From contig VSJF01000001.1 of the NCBI GenBank assembly GCA_009739215.1, positions 1,426,001-1,490,000 on the forward strand: 64,000 nt of DNA, written 5' to 3'. The first letter of the stretch is position 1; each line of letters begins with the position of its first letter. Origin of the DNA: Floccularia luteovirens (lineage: Eukaryota > Basidiomycota > Agaricomycetes > Agaricales > Squamanitaceae). Position numbers and translations under genes: made by a program. The notes beneath the pieces are model-generated. The model had not been told where the DNA came from and searched no databases. It was given only the letters and a program-made list of their open reading frames with translations. Below, piece after piece: positions 55,752-64,000 of this stretch.

Positions 55752-56337
55752 AATACCATACGATATGTCCTAAACGATAACCTTCATAATGTCTATTCAC
55801 GTTGTAGTTAAGGACAATCAACTGGACTAATCTGGCGGCTCACTGGATACTAATGGAGCAGTAACATGGGCGATAATGGTAGCTTAGAGTAGTTAGACCC
55901 TCTTGTAAGTAACATCGTACCAGTTTTTATATGCTGTTGTTGCAAATTGATTCGGTTCTCGCAAATGAATGATGCAATAGGTGTCACGACCTGTCAATAG
56001 TATACATAGCTAGCACTTGCCTCAAGAAAGCAATTAAATCTAAACTCCATTACCGCCTCCCGAACAATCATTTTGTATAGATATCGACTTGTTCTCCATA
56101 CTCTGAGACGTTTTTCTCCATCCGGAATTCAATATTAAATTGCCTGCAGGCTCACATACTCACGGTTGACGTTGGAACAAATTAGTAGCCATTCCTGATT
56201 CGGTTGGAACAATAAGCTGGCCCAGAATTCAATGCTTCCCTTCGGCAAGAGTAACCATTGACATGAACTAAATTGTGGTTGCCACAGAGGTGCCCCACCA
56301 CCCCGAAAAGTCCTTCACTGATACCCAACGAGTCCTC
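55752..56337. other. Intergenic before the second small family gene
   Basis: About 590 bases without a recognisable gene. A frame opens upstream of 56338 at 56275, but only from GTG, and it does not align with the other family member. Confidence 0.5.
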
Positions 56338-56743
56338 ATGCCGACAAGTACTTTACCCTTCGAGGTGCTGTTCGAATTTACGAACGATACTCCATACCCT
56401 GCTACCCTGCATTCTACTCACGCACTCGGCGAATCACCGAGTAATGGGGCAATGATCCTGCTTCATCCAGATGAAAGTGTCTCTTTAGTCCTCAGCGCAG
56501 GATCAATATATCGATATATAGTAGAACAGCAAACTCGCAGAGCAGAAATAACGTGCGTATTATGAGTGGAATTCTGACAAAAGCATAGCTCATAAACAAT
56601 TTCCATGAAATAGTGTGAGAGCGTGGCAGGATGTTCAATGTAATGTTAGAAAGGTCCTTGCTGCAGATTGTGTTTGTGGGCCAAGTCACTCGGATGTCCT
56701 GCTACAAGGGATCACTGTTACATGCTTTGGGAATGGGATATAA
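56338..56743 (+). CDS. Small uncharacterised protein, family copy B
   Basis: Two exons, 114 residues. Exon 1 (56338-56552) gives MPTSTLPFEVLFEFTNDTPY, then GESPSNGAMILLHPDESVSL and VLSAGSIYRYIVEQQTRRAE. The intron at 56553-56613 (61 bases, GTGCGT donor, acceptor AATAG) is phase 2. Exon 2 gives TVRAWQDVQCNVRKVLAADC and ends CFGNGI at TAA 56741-56743. Exon 1 alone runs into a stop eight bases after the intron donor, so the splice is needed to keep the conserved RAW-x-D-x-QC block. Homologous to copy A at 51560-51977 (opposite strand) in both exons and in intron position. No signal peptide or membrane helix. Function unknown. Confidence 0.72.
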
Positions 56744-57219
56744 CGATGTATTTTGCCCATTTATAATAAAATATGTTAGTCAGGTCTGACATCGTGACGG
56801 ACAGGCACGTTTGACACAATTGTTTTTCTCGAACAAAAGGCTCAATTGGGGGAATCGGAACCATTGTTCACAAGAATTATATTCATTGAGGATACATTGA
56901 GCAAGATGCATACATAACCTGTGACGACCTCCCATTGTACTGCAAAAACCGCGACTTTCTTGGTATTATTTTGACCTCGCCTCTTGTACCTTCGCTGCAT
57001 TTCTGTTTGAAGTATGGACTAGTCAGAAAGGAGACACCCAGATGAGAGTCTATGCATACGTGAAGATATTCCACACCGAAGACTGATTTTTATATATAGC
57101 AAGATCTATAGAATTGTCAACTTCTGGTTAAATTATGCATCTTTGGATGCTCACTATCATTAGGAGAAGCCTAAAATGTATCCTAGCTCAATAGTTGATC
57201 TATAGACAGGCATTAGGCT
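56744..57219. other. Convergent intergenic region
   Basis: About 480 bases between the ends of the small family gene and the GH5 gene. No gene is seen. Confidence 0.5.
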
Positions 57220-59256
57220 TTACACGCTCACCCCATTGATGATTGCATCCGCATATTTAATGAGGCGATTTCCCCCGTCTTCTGTAAGGCCAAGCGCACC
57301 AAATTGCCACGGCATAATACTATAAAGAGTGAGTCAGTAGTACCGGATATAAGTGATCTTTTGACACACCCACTATTCGGATAGTCAATCATGACGTGTG
57401 ATGTGAAGAGTTCATAGTATGTACTTACGAATGCTTAGTCTCTAAAGCCAGGTTTACCCAAGATTTGTACATCTCTGACTTGTTTTCTTTTCACCCATAA
57501 ATGAAAGTGAGAAGCAGGTACAAAAAGTTCGAGCCAGATAACGAACGTAAGCCAACAACTCCGAATTCTTCTAACACCAAAGGCTTATTTGCAATTTCAG
57601 CGGCTGGGGAGAAATGAGATGATGCAGACACCGATACTGCCAGTAACAAACCAATAGCATGAGCTCTTATCCAGCCGAGACCCCATGTTTCTACCGAAAA
57701 GTTGGAGCCAGGATGGTCCTAGACCCATCATTTAGTGCCCAAACATTGTATTATCGTTGAGATGTACCAATTGAGGATACCTATTAATGAAACGCTGACA
57801 TTAGCAGGGTTGTATTTCAAAATAGAACTGCCTACCAAGTTTGGGGATACATGTGCTGTGGTGGTATGAGGAAAATTTGAGTTGGAGAAATTCTTAGAAA
57901 CGACTTACATATGTGCCGAAATCGATATTATCCAGCTTGAGGTCAAGATCGAAATCTTCGCCGGCTGGCCAACTTATGAGTGGAATGATCAGTTATACTA
58001 ACATACTAATTACCTTCTCCATCAAAGTTGTAATCCGGCACGAATTGTCCATTGGACCAAAATCCCACAGGTGCTTGCCAGAAAAAGTGACCCTCCCCCC
58101 CCGTTGTAATAAGGTGGTGCGGGTCCCTTGAGAATTACATTATAAACCACCATCTCACCAGAGCTTGTTGGATACCTACAGTTGCCTGATAAAGTCGGAT
58201 TGCTGTTTGTACCAAGAGTTTAAAAGTCCAGTGCCTGGAACACAGGCTGGTCCGCTGGGCAAATCTCCCAGGCACCTTGCCTCATTCACTAACTCCCATG
58301 CAAAGATATAAGGGGAGCTTTTGTATCTATTGATGATTGCCTTCACGTAACGTTCTATGGAAGATCTTGAGGGCAACACGCGTGCAGTTTCATTGAATAA
58401 CTTACGGTATGAGGCAATGATCCTTGGGTTTGTGTAGAAAACATCATGCGTGTTTCCAGCACCTGCTATCCAATTGATATAAAGTTCAGCCCCCTAATTT
58501 AGCCACCAGTCAGCGCGTTCAAAGAGTCAATAGTTGGAGAATTACACCATATCCAACCCTGCAGCATATCAACAAAGCGCACGGAATTAATTTCATAACA
58601 ATTAGCTGCATACCAATTATTAGTAAATGCGAGAATAACTTTTATTCCATGCTTCCCCGCTGATTCAATGACGTGATCAAGGCGCTGCAAACCTTGTGGT
58701 CCATCATTTAGAGTCCAGTCACTTGAGTTCCATACCTAACGGATCACAATCAGTGGAATGTTGAAATATGATAGTGATCAAACAAATACTTGATAATACG
58801 TGAGCCCAGATTGCAGTGCACCATCAAGTTCAGAGCCATTAATTGCATTGAAACCCTAAAAATTGACATCAAACAATGTTGCAGGATCACATATATGTTT
58901 GATATATTAACCCAGGTTCGGAGGACTTTGATTCCTGCACTTTGCATTTCCTTGAAAGTGATCTCGACATCAGCATCAGTAGTTAATAAAGGAAGCCACT
59001 ACGTGAAACCATATTAGTATTTTGTTGTTTTGTTTCGAGGAATGATTATACATATGAGTTTGCTCCGACAAAGGCCTTTGAGGAGTATGATTAGTTTACA
59101 ACTTTGGAAAGATGATAGATTACAAACGAAAGGTTTCCCATCAAGCATGAAATTTTGACCTTGGGTAGTCACAAAGCCTTTTGGAACATTATCCAAACGA
59201 GATTGGACTGCAGCAAAAAAACCTAGAATCACTGAAAAAAGTAAGAAATTCATCAC
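57220..59256 (-). CDS. Secreted glycoside hydrolase family 5, mannanase-like
   Basis: The start at 59256 gives [20 protein letters not shown], a signal peptide. Many small exons rebuild [60 protein letters not shown] and [14 protein letters not shown]. The acid/base Glu is in [20 protein letters not shown] and the nucleophile Glu in [14 protein letters not shown], both at the spacing expected for GH5. [17 protein letters not shown] and DFGTYHMYPQTWY are also typical of subfamily 7 endo-beta-1,4-mannanases. Known role: extracellular cleavage of beta-mannans in plant or fungal walls. The C-terminus ([20 protein letters not shown] then [12 protein letters not shown]) reads to TAA at 57220-57222. 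A GTGAGC just before it could instead be a splice donor, so the last residues are uncertain. Confidence 0.87.
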
Positions 59257-59837
59257 AATGAATACTGGTTAGAAAAATCGGGGCATAGGAGAGGATGAGC
59301 TGTATTTTAGTACTAATGCCTGAGATGATTTACCCATGAAGAGAATCTACAGAAAGAATTCTTCGGTAGAACTTCGGGTTAGGCGATCCACAAATTTAAA
59401 ACAGCTGTATCATGAAGGGTATAATATCTGGTTCCAGGTGTGTCAATGACAGCAAAGAGATCATCTGATCTCATGAGCGCAAGTAACACTTAGTGGTATT
59501 AGCGGCGAAGATTTGGAGTTGCTCTAGCGATAAGTAAGCACACATCAAGTGCCACGGTCACCGAAAAAATGACGGTCATGAGATGACATGGAGCTTTCGA
59601 TGTCGATATCTGGGTTATCGGTATTAGAAGCATGGGTCACTACCAACTATCAAATATAGATCGCTGAAGTCAGGTGGCAAGGACAGTCAAATACATATAT
59701 TTTCTTGAGAAAGTAAGGACATGCTATTATAATTACCGACGTTTGGCAAGACCACTGAATTTTAAAGAGTTCACCACTTCGGCGTACGTAAGCAAGTAGT
59801 TCTCAAATTTCAACCACAACTCCAACTCGAGCTTTTA
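59257..59837. other. Divergent promoter region GH5 / IPI1
   Basis: About 580 bases between divergent starts, AT-rich, no recognisable gene. Confidence 0.5.
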
Positions 59838-62741
59838 ATGCCAAAAAGCGCTAAGAAGCGCAAAGACAAAGCTGCTGACTTCTCCGTGCGTACCCCGCCT
59901 CTATTAAAAACATTCTTATCAATACTTGCTGTAATTTACCCACCTAGAAATCCAAACTCAAACTCGGAAAGGGGAAACAAGCAGCATCCAATGTAATTGA
60001 TACATCATTCAAGGCTCGTTGTAAGCTTCATTTATTTCATTCCTTATATATGTACGTTTATGATCGCCTTTTCTAGCTATTGCCCTACCTTCACAAAGCA
60101 TTGCGGTGCCTAAGGATTTTGGGGCACCGACTACGACGCGCAGGCTAACCTTTGATGATCTCATCTCCCAGCTCAAACATTACAGCGCAAATGTTCGCAA
60201 AGGTATGGAATTTGCACATTAGGAGCACTCCTTCTAATGTAGGTCTAGATGCGATCCTTGGTTTGCGAGAGCTCCTGAACACCCATACTGGGATTCTAGA
60301 TTCATGTCTTACGCCGCTTGTGACTTCAACTGTAAGAGTAATAGGCGATGAGGTGTGTAAAGACAGTCGCTTTTTCTTCGAGTGTCTCAGGTCACCTAGG
60401 ATGCAAGCGTTAGAAGGGCTCTGCTTGGATTCTTCGGCTGGTTGATACCCCTGATACCGAAGGTACATACCACTATCTATTTGCGAAGTTTCCTGCTTAT
60501 GTCCACTCATCAGGAGGAGTTGCTTCCCCATTCGTCATCTCTCTTGCTGTTTACGACTTCGGCACAAACCAACATCTTCCCAGAGATCAGAATCGACGCT
60601 ATCCGATTTTTGAACCTCTTTCTGGAATACATTCCAGAAGCAGTGGTGGATGGGTGGGACACTAATGACAAAGCGCACAGTGGTCGTATCCTGGAGGGAT
60701 ATCTCAATATACTCAATGCAGCCTCCCAAAAAAATGCAGAAAACAACGGTACTATCCCGCAATTGTCGGAAATTATCGTAAATTATAAACGCTTTAACCT
60801 CGTACAGAATTGCCTAAAAATACTTTGACCAGCATTGTATTGACTCCAGCCGTAAGCATCATATCGTTGTTTCTGATAAGGCCGGGCCATCCCATGTCTT
60901 TTTACAGAGTAAACTGGTTGTCTTCCAGTCATTGTCCGCATTCCTCCAGCATGCCACATCCGGCCGACGTGGATCCTCGCATTCCAAGTATTCAGGGCAG
61001 AACACTCAGCTAGATGCATGGTTTCTTGAACCATCATTTTCACAGCGCGAGGCATTTAGAGGGTTCGAGCGTCTTCTCAAGTCAGAGCCAAAACACCACT
61101 CACGAATAATATGGAATGAAGAAGCGGATGCTATGTTCGAAGATTTTCAGCAGACTCATACGCTTACTCGAATGATTTACGAACAACGGAATCTTCAGGA
61201 AGTCTTTGACCCGGTGGATAATTCTGCACAATCCACAAATGCCGGCACATCCCAAATTTCAGACGTGCAACCGATAGTTGTAAGATTCAGCGCATCAACG
61301 TTTTGCCAGTTGTTAACACCATAATTAGCATTTGGCAGCCAGACTTCACTCCACTTTGGTATCAACTTTTCTTGATTTTGCGCCATCCGCCTTTTCTCCT
61401 ATCAATATGCCGTCAGAGACCGAGGTAAACCTGGTATCATCCGTGGTACATGTCGTACGAACCCTGTATGGCGCAACCCTTCAGACTATGGAAAATGTAG
61501 GCAAATCAGTTTGCATGATATCCACGGTGTTTGACTAATGAAATTCTCAGGTTCCGACGGCGCACCTGTCAAATCTGCAAAATATTCTGGGGTATATGGT
61601 GCCTTACTTTCCCTTCCATCTAACAGCTAATGACGTCAAAGTAAAAAAAAAATTTCATTCTGTGCGTCAGGACTCGAGTATTTATCACTCTTCTTAGTCA
61701 GGGCAAACAATTCAAGAATTGAACATGATATTTTGCGAGTTGGCATCACTCTTTTTATTATCTAATAAAAGATCCAGCGATGGCCAAACGGGAACATTAC
61801 GCAAGAGAAAAATACGGAGGGCAACGAGTGCCACAGATGACAAAACAGCAGCGCTTGCTAGTATTGTCAACGACTATATCGCGCAGCTGCTAGATAGAGA
61901 GGGAGGAGCAAGAATCGGCCAACCATTGAGCGTTGCCGCATATATAGCTCTCCTTCCGACTGTGTGGGCTCTTATTAACGCCCCAGGTAGCTGGAATAAT
62001 CCTTTACAGGCTACCATAATCAATCATGCCATCAGGGTATCATCAAAAGCGTCTGTTAAAGGTGTCACTGTCGAATTTGTCGCGCGGCTTGTATTGGTCA
62101 GTCTTTTGTGCTTGGCTTACGCCGGTAGAATACGGCTGATCTTGTTTTGATCAGCTAGAAACAGATGTGCAGTATCAGGGCAACTTCAAACCTGGTCAGG
62201 ACGTTATATTGGACAAAGCGTTAGAGGAGTGGTTACTACATCTACCAAAGACACTGTGGGAACTTGGAGACAAAAATATAACAACAACAGAAGTATGTCT
62301 GCTTCCTGTCATAAACCCAATCATCACCCTAACTGCAATATTAGATAATACTCCGTGCACTGCTCCGTATTGTGCAGCGCCGCTTAAGATTAGTGTCTGT
62401 TAAGGTAAATTCACGGCCACATTCATCCAGTCCTCTTCGCACGTTGATCTCTTATATCTTAGGCACTTACTACCCTGTGTGCGCAACTGGTTCCTTACTT
62501 CCGCATCTCTCACGCTGTGCGTGGCGTTATTCCTGGACCATACTCTCGATTGCCTCTCGCCGCATGCCAAGTACGGACTCTTGCATTAGATTTGGTGGCG
62601 ACGTTGTTGGCAGATGCGGTGGCAACCAACCGTATTCGGAACCACGTGTTCGAGTTGTCGGAGGCAGTCAACATGGCCGTTGTGGGAACTCAGGAGGAGG
62701 GATACTGGAATCGTGTGAAATGTATTTCCGTCAATAGGTGA
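59838..62741 (+). CDS. IPI1: Pre-rRNA-processing protein Ipi1 (TEX10-like)
   Basis: The start at 59838 gives MPKSAKKRKDKAADFS, a basic nucleolar-type N-terminus typical of Ipi1, then KSKLKLGKGKQAASNVIDTS, RSIALPSQSIAVPK and LTFDDLISQLKHYSANVRK. The Ipi1 N-terminal ARM-like domain follows: DAILGLRELLNTHTGILDSC, VRVIGDEDASVRRALLGFFG and SSLLLFTTSAQTNIFPEIRI with DAIRFLNLFLEYIPEAVVDG. The intron after NN joins ELPKNTLTSIVLTPA, then SKLVVFQSLSAFLQHATSGR and a less conserved helical C-terminus ending KCISVNR at TAG 62739-62741. Known role: with Ipi2 (Rix1) and Ipi3, part of the Rix1 complex for ITS2 processing and 60S export. About 720 residues, longer than yeast Ipi1 and nearer to TEX10. Confidence 0.87.
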
Positions 62742-63197
62742 AACCATGTGACAATGGAGCAGGGGCAAGGAAGCTAAAATTTTTTATGTCCAAACAAAGG
62801 TATCAAAATAATGTATAAAGCACAACTTACTTGGCACTTGACACACTGTACAGCGTAGCAACGCAGGTTGAAATTTGTTTTCAACTTTGAAACAATACAG
62901 TATAATTTCTCTATGTTTTAACTATTCGACTAGGAACCAAGCCTACCTATCAAAGGGTATACAGAAAAGGGCATAGCGTGTACATGACTTGAGCAGGTAT
63001 ACGACCTAAAACATTCGAGCTTGCTCGAATTCACATAACAAGGTATTGACAATGATTAGTGAGCTATCTAAGCTTCTCCCAACCAGATATTGTTTGGCGG
63101 GACTTGGGGAGAATATTCCAGCACTGAAAGACACCACATAAGATAGCACATGAAAAGAGAGGAAAAAACCAATCGAGGGTTGGATCCGACTAGCGGA
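62742..63197. other. Convergent intergenic region
   Basis: About 460 AT-rich bases between the ends of IPI1 and the DPBB gene. No gene is seen. Confidence 0.5.
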
Positions 63198-64000
63198 TTA
63201 AGCCCATTGCCAGGTGATGTCAATGCGGCCAAGTCCTGGATCAGCCAATGTATTGAAAGCTGACGGTGAAAAGTCGAGATCGGTTTGTTTACAAGCTTCA
63301 CAACGATCCGTTACGGTGACAGTAACCGATTTGCCTTGATCTAAAGTGGGTAGAAAGCACGACCGTGAGAAGAAAAATTAAGAAGGTTTACAAAGAAGCT
63401 TACACGAAGCAATAATTTTTCTTCCGCAGACAGGGTTTTGGTTGGGATTGACACCAGCACCACTGCAATGTAATGTAAGAAAGTATTGATTATACGTATG
63501 GTAGTAAGTGCTTACGGGAATTGATCAAAGAGCAACTGAGATACAGCAGCGATATGTTCACCATCGTTGTTGGTGATTCCACAAGCACCAAGCCCAGCTA
63601 GTACATAAAATTTTTGAGACAAAATTTTCAACAAGTGTACAATAAGAACTCACTGGCATAAAAAGTACCCTGACCAGCTTGGGTACCAAACAAGAAGCTG
63701 GGCCCGTTGCCAGAGTTTCCAGCATTTGCAGGAGGCTTAGAGGGAGCTACTTGGGTGGAGGGAGTTGGAGTAGGTTTGGGTGGCTCAGGGGCAGGTGTAG
63801 GTGCAGGCTTGCTCTCTTGTGTTGTAGTGGGCTTTTCCTCCTTTGTTGTTGGGGGCGGGGGCGGTGGGGGAGCCTGTGATGTAGTGTGTGGAGGGGCTGA
63901 AGAGGTGTGAACTTGTGCGGGTGAAGAGGAAGGAGGAGGAAGGACAGAGGAAGAAGGGCGAGGTTTGCATCTACGAGTACTTGCACGCTTGCGAATGGCG
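63198..64000 (-). CDS. Secreted DPBB (expansin-/barwin-like) protein, 5' end missing
   Basis: Partial gene: the N-terminus lies beyond the right edge. The visible chain begins AIRKRASTRRCKPRPSSS, with a Lys-Arg pair that could be a Kex2 processing site. A Pro/Thr/Ser-rich linker of about 80 residues follows, including a run of seven prolines. The C-terminal double-psi beta-barrel domain is assembled from three exons: GTFYATGLGACGITNNDGEH, IAAVSQLLFDQFPGAGVNPN, VCGRKIIASYQGKSVTVTVT, DRCEACKQTDLDFSPSAFNT, ending RIDITWQWA at TAA 63198-63200. The GACG, DRC and DLDFS residues are typical of fungal RlpA-like/barwin-related loosenins and expansin-like proteins, which bind and loosen polysaccharide without hydrolysis. 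There is no C-terminal cellulose-binding domain. Confidence 0.88.

Noticed and set aside
56275..56337. Longer N-terminus for the small family protein copy B
   Set aside because: It begins with GTG and does not align with copy A, whereas the ATG at 56338 aligns from the first residue.
1..64000. Secondary metabolite or antiphage-like gene cluster
   Set aside because: No polyketide, peptide or terpene synthase, P450, or grouped defence gene is present. The genes are mostly conserved housekeeping genes in unrelated pathways.

Overview
The window is a gene-dense piece of a filamentous basidiomycete nuclear genome, most probably an Agaricomycete. The genes are broken by many short introns (mostly about 45-60 bases, GT...AG, often with a CTAAC/CTRAY-like branch site). 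Intergenic gaps are small, gene order is random on both strands, and the proteins (Rac1, Git1-type permease, Zn2Cys6 regulators, GH5 mannanase-like enzyme, DPBB/expansin-like protein, several protein types that look specific to mushrooms) fit a mushroom-forming fungus. I find 31 protein-coding genes, the last cut by the right edge. I see no tRNA, rRNA, transposon, CRISPR array or viral relic.

Layout. 1-1207 is gene-free. 1208-13907 holds a Git1-like permease, SLS1, SPB1 (minus), a TMEM256/DUF423 protein, a C2H2-like disordered protein and the Rac1 GTPase. 14556-17920 is a large uncharacterised single-pass membrane protein. 18387-30311 holds two paralogous Zn2Cys6 transcription factors bracketing PHA2 (prephenate dehydratase), YTH1/CPSF30 and a YjbQ/UPF0047 protein. 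30472-44345 holds an unknown membrane protein (minus), a DH-PH RhoGEF, an NGL2-like nuclease (minus), an M16 metalloprotease, a NUFIP1/Rsa1-like protein (minus) and a triple-KH protein (minus). 44345-50595 holds ribosomal protein uL13 (minus), mitochondrial acyl carrier protein, an SMP-30/gluconolactonase, mitochondrial bL17 and an AIM6-like phosphodiesterase homologue (minus). 51560-56743 holds two copies of a small uncharacterised protein family in opposite orientation, bracketing an F-box-like protein, a four-TM protein and an NPC2-type lipid transfer protein. 57220-64000 holds a GH5 mannanase-like enzyme (minus), IPI1 and a secreted DPBB protein (minus, partial).

There is no single pathway cluster, but recurring themes are ribosome biogenesis (SPB1, IPI1, NUFIP1/Rsa1, NGL2-like, uL13), mitochondrial expression and metabolism (SLS1, bL17m, ACP, M16 protease, AIM6), and Rho-type signalling (Rac1 plus a RhoGEF). 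The most unusual content is the small paralogous family at 51560-51977 and 56338-56743, whose second exons I recovered by comparing the two copies. Also notable is a set of odd splice structures: coding microexons of 5, 6, 12 and 18 bases, an initiator-only exon, and two introns that appear to use GC donors. Exon boundaries and starts are my reading of the sequence and have not been tested against transcripts.
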